NCBI GenBank assembly: GCA_040904785.1
Contig: JBBDSV010000065.1
Coordinates: 1 to 64,000, forward strand
Source: JBBDSV01 sp040904785
GTDB lineage: Bacteria; Actinomycetota; Nitriliruptoria; Nitriliruptorales; Nitriliruptoraceae
Reading direction: 5' to 3'
Length of the DNA: 64,000 nt
Part shown: piece by piece, positions 54,897-63,128 of the stretch
Layout: every line of letters begins with the position of its first letter
How positions within the stretch are numbered: position 1 is the stretch's first letter
Position numbers and translations under genes: made by a program
The notes under the pieces: generated by a model
Databases searched by the model: none
What the model saw: the letters and a program-made list of their open reading frames with translations, nothing else
Told to the model about the DNA's origin: nothing

Positions 54897-55915
54897 GCGT
54901 CCGGACGATCGCGATCGTCGCTGCTCGCCAGGCGCAGCCGTGGCGTGCCGTCGCCGCGGCGGAGCTCATCGATGCGGTCGAGATGCCGTTCGAGCTGCGC
55001 CCGGCGCGTCGTTGTCAGCGCGTCGTAGGCCCGCTGGGTCGTTTCGAGTCCTCGGCCGACCTTGTCGATTGCTTCGGTGAAGCGTTCCCACTGGTTGCGG
55101 AATGCCGCCAGCAGCTCGAGGATCTCGTCACTGGTGCGTTCGAGCGCGAACTGCTCGGTTGCCTGTCGAATCACGGCGAGCACGGCGAGCAGGGTCGTCG
55201 GCGCACAGATGACGACACCGCGGGCCAACGCGTCGTCGAGGAGTTCGGGCTGCTGTTCGGCGACGAACTGGAAGATCTGATCGTTGGGGATGAACAGCAG
55301 GACACAGTCGATGGTTCCGTGTGCCGGGTCGATGTAGCCACGGTCGTCGAGCTCGGCGATGCGGTCACGGACGGCACGCAGAAAGGCGACGCGGTCACGA
55401 TCGCGCTGCTCGTCCGATTCGGCCTGCAGCATCGCGAGGTAGCGGTTGAGCGGGAACTTCACGTCCATGTGCACCACACGATCGTGCGGCAGCAGGAACG
55501 TGACGTCCGGACGCGTTCCCGCGGGCGTCGTCGCCTGCGTCCGGTAGTTCACCCCCTCGACCATGCCCGCGGCGCGCAGCACATCGGCGACCATCCGCTC
55601 GCCCCACTGTCCCCGCGACGGTCCACTCGACAGCGCAGACTTGAGTTCTCCGGTGGTCTGGCGCAGTTCGATGTGGCTGCGGCTGACGGCTCGCAGTTGT
55701 TCGGTCACCTCGCCGAACTGGGCGGCGCGCTGGGCGTCGAGCCGCTGGACGAGATCGACCGCGTCAGCAAGCCGGCGGTCCATCCGATCAAGCTCGGTCT
55801 GGAGCGCTTCGGGCTGCCGCGGTGCACGCCGGTGGCGATGCTCTACCAGCCAAGCCGCAGCGACCGCGGACGCGACCACGGCCACGACGAGCACGATCAC
55901 GTCGGTCAGCGCCAT
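54893..55915 (-). CDS. rmuC: RmuC-family protein
   Basis: A 340-residue protein related to E. coli RmuC, thought to limit recombination at inverted repeats through a PD-(D/E)XK-like nuclease fold. One N-terminal membrane helix (about 3-25) precedes a coiled coil (about 38-95). The conserved part has SRGQWGERMVADVLRAAGM, GTRPDVTFLLP and VHMDVKFPLNRYL, which carry the probable nuclease acidic and Lys residues, then VLLFIPNDQIFQF. Enzymatic activity is not proven for the family. Followed by the cyclo-ligase gene with a 4-base overlap. Confidence 0.91.
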   Translation of the reverse strand: MALTDVIVLVVAVVASAVAAAWLVEHRHRRAPRQPEALQTELDRMDRRLADAVDLVQRLDAQRAAQFGEVTEQLRAVSRSHIELRQTTGELKSALSSGPSRGQWGERMVADVLRAAGMVEGVNYRTQATTPAGTRPDVTFLLPHDRVVHMDVKFPLNRYLAMLQAESDEQRDRDRVAFLRAVRDRIAELDDRGYIDPAHGTIDCVLLFIPNDQIFQFVAEQQPELLDDALARGVVICAPTTLLAVLAVIRQATEQFALERTSDEILELLAAFRNQWERFTEAIDKVGRGLETTQRAYDALTTTRRAQLERHLDRIDELRRGDGTPRLRLASSDDRDRPDA

Positions 55916-55970
55916 CGTCTGGTCGTTCGCGCACGCCCACCGTGCACGTCAGGCCGCGGCGCTGCGGCGG

Positions 55971-57179
55971 TCATGTCTCGGGTCTCGGGTCGAACGGGTC
56001 GGCTTCGACCAAGTCGTCCTGTTCCGGGTCGAACTCGGGTTCTCGCCGGATGGCCTGCACGCCGGTCGACGGGAACTTCTCGAGCGGTCCGGTGGGGCTG
56101 GCGTCCCACTGGGCGAAAGTGAGCTCGGTTTGCAGGTACAGCGCGATGAACCGCGCGGTATTGCTGATGCTGTCGAGGTGGGTGCGTTCGTGACCGTGGG
56201 TCGCGTCGACCCCGAAGCCGACCAGTGCGGCGCGCGTCTCGGCGCCCGCTTCGAGTGCGGCGGCGGCGTCCGAGCGGTAGTGGCGGAACACGTCCCGATA
56301 CACCTCGATGTCGTGCTCGCGCGCGAGCGAGTACAGACGGCGCGACAGGTGGTAGTCGAACGGGCCGTGCAGGTCCTGCATGCCGACCGTGATGCCGGTC
56401 TCGGTCGAGTGCTGGTCGGGCGCAACGACAGCGGCGTCGATCGACACCATTTCGGCGACATCGTTCGGCAGTCCACTCGAGGCGCCGTGGCCGACCTCCT
56501 CGGCGATCGTGATCAACAGATTCGCACCGACCGGCAGCGGACATTCGGCACGGATGAGCCATTCGAATGCCGCGAGCGCGGCGGCGACACCGGCCTTGTC
56601 GTCGAGATGGCGTGAGGTGACGTATCCCGAACGGGTGATCACGGGAAACGCCGTCTGCGCAACGAAGTCACCCACCTGGATCCCCAGGTCCGTCAGCCCC
56701 GCCTCCGAGTCGACCGGCTCATCGACGCGGACCTCGACATGGTCCCAGGTGTGCGGATACTCGTCGATCTGCTGGCCGTAAGCGTGCCCCGACGCGATGT
56801 TGGGCAGGATCGTCCCCGTGTACACGTACTCGGGATCGTCGGTGAAGATCGTGACGCGCGAGCCTTCGGAGAAGCGCGAGCTATGCGTGCCGACCGGCGC
56901 GATCGCCAGGCGTCCGTTGGGCTTCAACTTGCTGACCATGCACCCGATCGTGTCGGTGTGCACCACGATCGCACGATCGAAGGCGCCGCCATTGCCGTCG
57001 AGGCCACCGACCATGGCGCCACGACGCGTCAGTTCGAAGCGCAGCCCGATCGACTTCAGGCGTTCGCCGACGTGCTGCATGATGACGTCGGTACGGCCAC
57101 TCGGACTGGGAATGCGCAACAGTTCCAAGAGGACGTCGCGCATCCAGTCGGCATCGATTTCCGGTTCACGTAGATCCAT
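55971..57179 (-). CDS. NAGGN-system M42-family peptidase
   Basis: Metallopeptidase of 402 residues with the M42 zinc ligands: VVHTDTIGCMV (His74, Asp76), RHLDDKAGVAAAL (Asp193/194) and IAEEVGHGASSGLP (Glu227/228), plus VAPDQHSTE for the second metal. It looks like the M42 peptidase regularly found with ngg and asnO in the N-acetylglutaminylglutamine amide osmolyte set; its likely role is trimming or breaking down the dipeptide, which is inferred. A -10-like TAGGTT (57186-57191) lies 6 bases before the ATG, so the mRNA is probably leaderless. The other two genes of the set lie about 1.6 kb away on the same strand. Confidence 0.86.
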   Translation of the reverse strand: MDLREPEIDADWMRDVLLELLRIPSPSGRTDVIMQHVGERLKSIGLRFELTRRGAMVGGLDGNGGAFDRAIVVHTDTIGCMVSKLKPNGRLAIAPVGTHSSRFSEGSRVTIFTDDPEYVYTGTILPNIASGHAYGQQIDEYPHTWDHVEVRVDEPVDSEAGLTDLGIQVGDFVAQTAFPVITRSGYVTSRHLDDKAGVAAALAAFEWLIRAECPLPVGANLLITIAEEVGHGASSGLPNDVAEMVSIDAAVVAPDQHSTETGITVGMQDLHGPFDYHLSRRLYSLAREHDIEVYRDVFRHYRSDAAAALEAGAETRAALVGFGVDATHGHERTHLDSISNTARFIALYLQTELTFAQWDASPTGPLEKFPSTGVQAIRREPEFDPEQDDLVEADPFDPRPET

Positions 57180-57185
57180 GCCGGC

Positions 57186-57191
57186 AACCTA
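57186..57191 (-). promoter_or_regulatory. -10 element for a leaderless M42 peptidase transcript
   Basis: TAGGTT on the minus strand is separated from the ATG by only 6 bases (GCCGGC), the distance expected when transcription starts at the start codon. Confidence 0.45.
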
Positions 57192-57258
57192 CCGTGACTG
57201 TGCGACGTCGTGCCGCAGGGCCCTCGTCTCCCCCACATCCGCGCTCGTCGCCGGCGGG

Positions 57259-57264
57259 TAGGGT
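57259..57264 (+). promoter_or_regulatory. -10 element of the rhomboid gene
   Basis: TAGGGT lies 24 bases before the rhomboid GTG, with GAGG at 5-base spacing in between. It is divergent from the M42 peptidase promoter. Confidence 0.4.
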
Positions 57265-57288
57265 CGCGTCCGACATGGTGAGGATGAC

Positions 57289-58170
57289 GTGACCGACGTC
57301 CAGGGACCCCCGCCGGCACCGGATTGCTACCGGCATCCGGGCCGGCCCGCGCTGCTGCGGTGCTCGCGATGCGAACGACCGGTGTGCGGTGCGGACGCGA
57401 TCGAGGCACCCGTGGGCTACCAGTGCCCCGAGTGTGCGTCCGGCGCGATCCCGGCCCGTCGACTGCGGGACGTCGTCGTTGACGCACGTGTCACGAAGAT
57501 CCTGCTCGGCCTCATCGGCGTGGCCTTCGTCGTCACCCAGGTCGCCGAACCGCGCATCTTGCAGCAGTTCGGACTTGTACCGGTTGCCGTCGGCGACGGC
57601 GCGTTCTGGCTCGTGATCACCAGCGGATTCCTCCACAGCGGGCTGATGCACGTCGCGTTCAACGGCATCCTGCTGTGGCGGCTGGGAGAGATGCTCGAAC
57701 CGGCGCTGGGGCACGCACGGTTCGCCGCCCTGTACCTGTTCGGACTGCTCGGCGGCAGTCTCGGTGTCGTGCTGCTCGCCTGGGCAACCGTCGCCACACC
57801 ACTGGCCTCGATCCCGGTGCTGTCGACCGCGCTCGGCACCCACCCATTGAGCGTCACCGTCGGCGCATCCGGGGCGGTGTTCGGTCTGATGGGAGCGGCC
57901 ATCTCGGGAATGCGAGTGCGTGGCGTAAACCCGTGGCGCACCGACATCGGCTCGCTGGTGCTGCTCAATCTGGTGCTCACCTTCGTGATCCCCGGGATCT
58001 CGGTCGGCGGTCACGTCGGTGGCCTGCTTGCGGGCATGGCCGCCGGCAAGCTGCTGCTCGTCGCCTCACGCCGCGCGATCACCGTGTTCGTGCTCGCCGG
58101 CGTGTTGTTCGTCGCCACGATCACGCTGGCGAACGCAATGAACGCCGCGATCCTGTCGCTGTTGCGCTGA
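57289..58170 (+). CDS. rhomboid intramembrane serine protease with N-terminal B-box-type zinc finger
   Basis: A 293-residue membrane protease. Residues about 13-50 hold four CxxC-like pairs (CYRH, CSRCERPVC, CPEC), a B-box-type zinc finger. Six or seven membrane helices follow, with HSGLMHVAFNG in the L1/TM2 region. The catalytic dyad is Ser194 (GASGAVFGLMG) and His242 (VGGHVGGLLAG). Cleaves membrane-anchored substrates that are not identifiable here. GTG at 57289 follows GAGG. It lies inside the NAGGN gene set but on the other strand, followed 29 bases later by a methyltransferase gene. Confidence 0.92.
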   Translation: MTDVQGPPPAPDCYRHPGRPALLRCSRCERPVCGADAIEAPVGYQCPECASGAIPARRLRDVVVDARVTKILLGLIGVAFVVTQVAEPRILQQFGLVPVAVGDGAFWLVITSGFLHSGLMHVAFNGILLWRLGEMLEPALGHARFAALYLFGLLGGSLGVVLLAWATVATPLASIPVLSTALGTHPLSVTVGASGAVFGLMGAAISGMRVRGVNPWRTDIGSLVLLNLVLTFVIPGISVGGHVGGLLAGMAAGKLLLVASRRAITVFVLAGVLFVATITLANAMNAAILSLLR

Positions 58171-58199
58171 TCGAACCGGCCACGCGCCGAGGAGGCGAC

Positions 58200-58814
58200 A
58201 TGTCCCGCACCGACGACCGTTTCGACGCCCGCGCCGAGACGTACGACACGGCCTCACGGATCGCGCGAGCAGACATGGTCGCCCGCCACATCCGCGACGC
58301 GGTCGTGCTCCACCCCACGATGCGGCTGCTCGAGTATGGAGCCGGGACCGGACTGGTCAGCGAACGGCTCGCCGACCGCGTCGGTTCCATCACGCTGGCC
58401 GACCGCTCGACGGGCATGCTAGAGGTTCTGCGCCGCAAGGTCGACGCCGGAGTATTCGGTGATGCGCGGGTGTGGGATTTTGATGTCGGCCGAGGCGACA
58501 CGTCCGGTGAGACGTTCGACCGCATCGTCAGTTCAATGGTGCTCCACCACATCCCGGATCTTGATCCGGTGCTCACGGGGCTGGCCACGCTACTCACCGA
58601 CGACGGCATCGCCTGCCTGGTCGATCTCGACGCCGAAGACGGCTCGTTTCACCGTGACCGCGAGGCGTTCGACGGACACAACGGATTCGACCGGGAAGCA
58701 TTCGGTGCACGCCTGCGCCGTTGCGGCTTCGCCGACGTGACGTTCACGTCCGGCGGCCACATCGACAAAGACGGCACCCGCTATCCGCTGTTCCTCGCCA
58801 TCGCGAAGCGCTGA
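58200..58814 (+). CDS. class I SAM-dependent methyltransferase
   Basis: A 204-residue small-molecule methyltransferase. RFDARAETYDTASRI is the helix before the cofactor domain, and MRLLEYGAGTGLVSERLADR is motif I with the GxGxG loop (GAGTG). SSMVLHHIPDLDPVL and the final TFTSGGHIDKDGTRYPLFLAIAKR-type strand (ending FLAIAKR) follow. ATG at 58200 has GGAGG 5 bases upstream. The substrate is unknown; relatives act on ubiquinone, menaquinone or sterol intermediates. Convergent with ngg. Confidence 0.87.
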   Translation: MSRTDDRFDARAETYDTASRIARADMVARHIRDAVVLHPTMRLLEYGAGTGLVSERLADRVGSITLADRSTGMLEVLRRKVDAGVFGDARVWDFDVGRGDTSGETFDRIVSSMVLHHIPDLDPVLTGLATLLTDDGIACLVDLDAEDGSFHRDREAFDGHNGFDREAFGARLRRCGFADVTFTSGGHIDKDGTRYPLFLAIAKR

Positions 58815-58823
58815 CCGCCAGTC

Positions 58824-60659
58824 TCAGTCATCCGATCGGTCGTCGGCCTGGTGGTCGGCGGCGACGGCGCCTGGCTGCCAGCCGCGTGGGAGCGCACGCG
58901 TGGACGGGAACAGCAGGTCGATGAAGCGCTCGGCGGTCGGCTGCGGCTCGTGATTCGCCAGACCCGGCCGTTCGTTCGCCTCGATGATGACGTACTCCGG
59001 CTCATCGACCGCGGGAACAAGCAGGTCGAGACCGACGACCGGGATGTCGAGGACCCGACTCGCCTTGACGGCGACGTCGACAAGATCGGGATGCAGTTGC
59101 TCGGTGACGTCGTGGATGGTGCCGCCCGTGTGGACGTTCGCGGTCCGCCGCACGGCCAGCGACACGTTCGCGTCGAGCACGTCGTCGAGCGCATAACCGG
59201 CATCCGCGACCGCTCGCGCCGTCGTGTCGTCCAGGGGAATCGTCGACTCGCCGCCGGTGACGGCTTCGCGCCGTCGCGCGGTGGAACGAATGAGCTCACC
59301 GATGGTGTGGCGCCCGGTGCCCACGACCGTGGCCGGCCGGCGCACCGCGGCGGCGACAACCTCATGGTCGATGACGATGATGCGCAGATCCTGGCCCCGC
59401 ACGCAGGACTCGAGGATGACGTCCACGCAGTAGCGACGGGCAAGTTCGACGGCGTCCTCGAGTTCGCTGGGTGTCGTCACCCCGACGGTAATTCCCCTGC
59501 CCTGCTCGCCTCGCGCCGGCTTGACGACCAGTTCGCCAACGTCTGCGAGGAACTCGCGATCGGCGACGTCACCGGTGGCAACCCGTCCCGGTGCAACCTG
59601 CAGGCCGGCGTCGGCGAGCAGACGGCGGGTCAGCCGCTTGTCGTCGCACCGGGCGACGGCCACACCGGTGGTGAGCTCGGAGAGCGATTCCCGCGTCGCG
59701 ATCGTGCGTCCACCGTGACTGAGCCGCAGCAGACCGGCTTCGCCGTCGACGACGCGGACGTCGACCCCGCGGCGCAGCGCCTCGTCAGCGATGATGCGCG
59801 CATACGGATTGAGATCGTCGATCCCTTCGGCAGGGGCCGCAGCGAACAAGCGCTCGTTGATCGGGTTCTTGCGCTTGACGCAATACACCGGGACACGTTC
59901 GAAGCCGAGTTTCTCGTAGAGCGTGATCGCCGGGGTGTTGTCGTGCACGACGGACAGGTCGAGGTAGGCACGGCCGCGCTCGTGCAGACGATCGGCGAGC
60001 GACTCGACGAGCACGCTGCCCACCCCGGGCCGTGTGTTGAGCGGGTCGACCGCCAGACACCACAGGCTCGACCCGTCCTCGGGATCGTTGAACGCCTGGC
60101 GATGGTCGACACCGGTCACGGTCCCGATTACCTCGCCGGTGTCTTCGTCCTCGGCAACGAGGTAGATGAACGTCTCGGTCCGTTGGTTCTCCCGGAGCAC
60201 GTCGACCGGCGCGTTGAGCATGCCGGCCGCCGAATACAAGCGATTGATCGCCTCGGCGTCGTCATCGCCGCCCATGTCGCGTACGACCACGCCTCGCACC
60301 GGGCCACGCCCCGATCGTTGGGGCAACCAGAGGCGATAGGTGTGACTCGGGTCGATGAACAGTTCCTGCGGAGCACGCGACACCAGCACGTGCGGCTCGC
60401 GGACATAGACACAGATGTCGCGACGCCCAGGCTCTTCGCGTGACACCGCGGCGACGAGATCATCATGGGTGGCGAACGTCTGGCCGAAGATCAGCCGTCC
60501 CCATCCGCACTCGAGCGCGACATCCTCGACGAGATCCTGGGTGAGGTGGCTCGGACGTACATCCCAGGACCTCGTCGACAGGTTCTCCTGCAGCGCCGGC
60601 TTGCCGGAGGTCGGCTCGTCGGCGTGCGGGGAGCCGTTGGCGTCAGGGCTGGACATCAT
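58824..60659 (-). CDS. ngg: N-acetylglutaminylglutamine synthetase (GNAT plus ATP-grasp)
   Basis: Two-domain enzyme of about 611 residues that acetylates and joins two glutamine units to give N-acetylglutaminylglutamine, the precursor of the NAGGN osmolyte. The N-terminal third includes a GNAT acetyltransferase domain (about 122-262: GVGSVLVESLADRLHERG, YEKLGFERV). The rest is an ATP-grasp ligase (about 335-600) with LVVKPARGEQGRGITVGV (Lys380 and the Gly-rich loop), and VIIEANERPGLANHEPQ. ATG at 60659 overlaps the asnO stop by 17 bases; ATG at 60656 is equally possible. Operon asnO-ngg. Confidence 0.87.
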   Translation of the reverse strand: MMSSPDANGSPHADEPTSGKPALQENLSTRSWDVRPSHLTQDLVEDVALECGWGRLIFGQTFATHDDLVAAVSREEPGRRDICVYVREPHVLVSRAPQELFIDPSHTYRLWLPQRSGRGPVRGVVVRDMGGDDDAEAINRLYSAAGMLNAPVDVLRENQRTETFIYLVAEDEDTGEVIGTVTGVDHRQAFNDPEDGSSLWCLAVDPLNTRPGVGSVLVESLADRLHERGRAYLDLSVVHDNTPAITLYEKLGFERVPVYCVKRKNPINERLFAAAPAEGIDDLNPYARIIADEALRRGVDVRVVDGEAGLLRLSHGGRTIATRESLSELTTGVAVARCDDKRLTRRLLADAGLQVAPGRVATGDVADREFLADVGELVVKPARGEQGRGITVGVTTPSELEDAVELARRYCVDVILESCVRGQDLRIIVIDHEVVAAAVRRPATVVGTGRHTIGELIRSTARRREAVTGGESTIPLDDTTARAVADAGYALDDVLDANVSLAVRRTANVHTGGTIHDVTEQLHPDLVDVAVKASRVLDIPVVGLDLLVPAVDEPEYVIIEANERPGLANHEPQPTAERFIDLLFPSTRALPRGWQPGAVAADHQADDRSDD

Positions 60660-62469
60660 GCGCCTGCAGCCACAGCTCGAGGAGGCCGAGTTGCCACAAC
60701 TTGTTGCCCCGCAACGGCGTGAGCTCGGCATTCGGGTCCGCGAGCAACGACTCGACGTATCCGGGTGCGAACAGCCCGCGTCGGGCCGCCTCGGGCGCAG
60801 CGAGTGCGTCGCGTACGAGGTCGAGATAGGGGCCCTGCAAGTGGGTGAGTGCGGGCACCGGGAAGTAGCCCTTGGGACGGTCGATCACATCAGCGGGGAT
60901 GACCCGGCGCGCCGCCTGCTTGAGCACACCCTTGCCCTCCTCGGCGAGCTTGAGTTCCGGTGGGATCCGTGCGGCGATGTCGAGCACTTCGTGGTCGAGG
61001 AACGGCACCCGCGCCTCCAGGCCGGCCGCCATGGTCATGTTGTCGACCCGCTTGACGGGGTCGTCGACGAGCATGATCTGCGAGTCGAGCCGTAGCGCCA
61101 TGTCGGTCGCGGTCTCTGCACCCGGCATCGCGAAGTGCTCGGCGACGAGCTCCGTCGAGACGTCATCGTCAATGCGGTGGTCCGGCCGAAGCACACCCGC
61201 CATCTCGTCGTGTCCACGATCGAAGAACGCCCGCCGGTACTCGGCGACGGCCGCCGCGACGAGTTCCTCGCGTGACGCATTGCGCCCCAGCCGGTCGGAC
61301 AGCGCCTGCATCGCCGGATACCAGTGATACCCGGCGAAGACCTCGTCGGCACCCTGACCCGACTGCACAACCTTGACGTGTTTGGCGACTTCCTGACTCA
61401 ACAGGAAGAACGCGACAGCATCGTGGCTGACCATCGGTTCGCTCATCGCCGCGATCGCCCCCGACAGCGCCGGCAGCATGCGCTCGGTCGAGATGCGGAT
61501 GCGGTGGTGGGTGGTGGCGAACTCACGGGCGATGACGTCCGAGTACTTGAACTCGTCGCCTTCGACGCCACCGACCGACTCGAAGCCGATCGAGAACGTG
61601 TTGATGTCGCGCTGTCCCGCCTCGGCGAGCAGTCCGACGACGAGCGACGAGTCGAGTCCGCCGGACAGCAGCACTCCGACGGGAACGTCGGCGACGAGCC
61701 GCCATTGCACCGCATCGCGCAGCGACGCGAGCACGGCGTCCTCCCAGTCGCGCGCCGACCATTCGGCGCGGTCGGGGTCTCGGGTGAAATCGGGACGCCA
61801 GAACTCGCGGGTCGTCCGGCGCCCGTCGGCATCGATCGCAATCGTGGTCGCGGGCGGAAGCTTGCGCACCCCCGTGAGGATCGTGTGGGGTGCCGGCACG
61901 ACCGAGTGGAATGTCAGGTAGTGGTGCAACGCGACCGGGTCGATCGACGTGTCGATGCCACCACCGGCCAGAAGCGCTGGCAGTGTCGAGGCGAATCGCA
62001 GCCGGCCGGACGACTCGGCGAGGTAGAGCGGCTTGATCCCGAACCGGTCCCGGCCGAGGAATGTCCGGTGCGTGTCACGCTCGTGGATCACGAACGCGAA
62101 CATGCCCTGGAGGCGTTCGACGAACCCGTCACCCCATGCGTGGTAGGCCTTGAGGACGACTTCGGTGTCGGAGGTTGAGAAGAAGCGGTAGCTGTGCTCC
62201 TCGATCAGTGTGCGACGAAGCTGTTGGTAGTTATAAATGCAGCCGTTGAAGGCGATGGTCAGGCCGAGTTCGGCATCGTGCATGGGCTGGTTGGCGCACG
62301 CGGACAGGTCGATGATCGACAGCCGGCGATGTCCCAGCGCGATCGGACCCGCCGACCACAGGCCGTGACCATCCGGTCCTCGCGCCGACATCTCGTCGGT
62401 CATGCGCGCGACGGCACCCACATCGGGAGCAGCTCCGTCGAGCCGCAGCTCGCCACTGAAGCCGCACAT
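60643..62469 (-). CDS. asnO: AsnB/AsnO-like amidotransferase of the NAGGN system
   Basis: Glutamine-dependent asparagine-synthetase-type enzyme of 608 residues. In NAGGN producers it amidates N-acetylglutaminylglutamine at the C-terminus. The start MCGFSGEL gives nucleophile Cys2, followed by IAFNGCIYNYQQLRR and GPDGHGLWSAG; the synthetase half has VLLSGGLDSSLVV (PPi loop 269-275), ESVGGVEGDEFKYSDVIA and QSGQGADEVFAGYHWY. The paired ngg gene overlaps it, and the M42 gene lies nearby, which is what separates it from ordinary AsnB. ATG at 62469 has GAAGGA 9 bases upstream. Confidence 0.87.
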   Translation of the reverse strand: MCGFSGELRLDGAAPDVGAVARMTDEMSARGPDGHGLWSAGPIALGHRRLSIIDLSACANQPMHDAELGLTIAFNGCIYNYQQLRRTLIEEHSYRFFSTSDTEVVLKAYHAWGDGFVERLQGMFAFVIHERDTHRTFLGRDRFGIKPLYLAESSGRLRFASTLPALLAGGGIDTSIDPVALHHYLTFHSVVPAPHTILTGVRKLPPATTIAIDADGRRTTREFWRPDFTRDPDRAEWSARDWEDAVLASLRDAVQWRLVADVPVGVLLSGGLDSSLVVGLLAEAGQRDINTFSIGFESVGGVEGDEFKYSDVIAREFATTHHRIRISTERMLPALSGAIAAMSEPMVSHDAVAFFLLSQEVAKHVKVVQSGQGADEVFAGYHWYPAMQALSDRLGRNASREELVAAAVAEYRRAFFDRGHDEMAGVLRPDHRIDDDVSTELVAEHFAMPGAETATDMALRLDSQIMLVDDPVKRVDNMTMAAGLEARVPFLDHEVLDIAARIPPELKLAEEGKGVLKQAARRVIPADVIDRPKGYFPVPALTHLQGPYLDLVRDALAAPEAARRGLFAPGYVESLLADPNAELTPLRGNKLWQLGLLELWLQAHDVQP

Positions 62470-62729
62470 CTGCCGCAATCCTTCGGTCGGGGTCGGGGAT
62501 TCGTCGGGCCGCCGGCTGGCATCGCGCATGTTCGGCGGGCACCCGTTCACGCAAAAGATGGGGCCGAACGTCCGCCGCGCCGCATGGGTCGCGCGGCAGC
62601 GTGGCGGTCAGCGTCGCGGCCAACATCCCGCGGGACAACCGGCGAACACTGTCCGATCGTACAGGCCGTCCCGGCGGGGATGCGCGGGCCGGCGACCTGC
62701 GGCTTTGACAGGACATCGGTTCACGCGGG

Positions 62730-63128
62730 ATGCTCGCGGACATGAAACGCTCCCCTGCTGGTCCTCACGCGCGCCTCGTGGCCGCCATCGGTTCGCTGAC
62801 CGTCGTCGGCGCGCTCGGCGCCACCACGATGGCGCTCGCGCACCTTGACCTCGGCATCGCCGGGTTCGCCCGCCTCGGCCCAGGCCGCACGATTCTGCCC
62901 GCGGCGGTCGGGTTCACCCTCGGCGCCTTGGCGTATGCGGCTGCGGCGATCGCCGTCTTCGGCCGCTGGCGTCACGCGTGGCTCTTCGCCACTGTTGTCC
63001 ATGCGTTCGCGCTGATCACCTCAGTGTCGCCGGTGCGAAACTGGGTGAGTGTGGTCGCGGCAACGGTTAGCGGGGTCACGCTCGTCCTGCTCGCCACGCC
63101 GCATGCGCGACGCACGATGCGTACGTGA
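62730..63128 (+). CDS. four-helix membrane protein of unknown function
   Basis: A 132-residue (or 128 if ATG at 62742) membrane protein with four hydrophobic segments at about 17-39, 54-76, 81-99 and 105-124, linked by short Arg-rich turns. No conserved motif was recognised. The stop overlaps the GTG of the DMT exporter by 4 bases, so the two are probably co-expressed. It is divergent from asnO across about 260 bases that hold no other gene. Confidence 0.72.
   Translation: MLADMKRSPAGPHARLVAAIGSLTVVGALGATTMALAHLDLGIAGFARLGPGRTILPAAVGFTLGALAYAAAAIAVFGRWRHAWLFATVVHAFALITSVSPVRNWVSVVAATVSGVTLVLLATPHARRTMRT

Noticed and set aside
62470..62729. Regulatory RNA upstream of asnO
   Set aside because: Some GC-rich partial repeats are present but no convincing paired structure or terminator was found in this 260-base gap.
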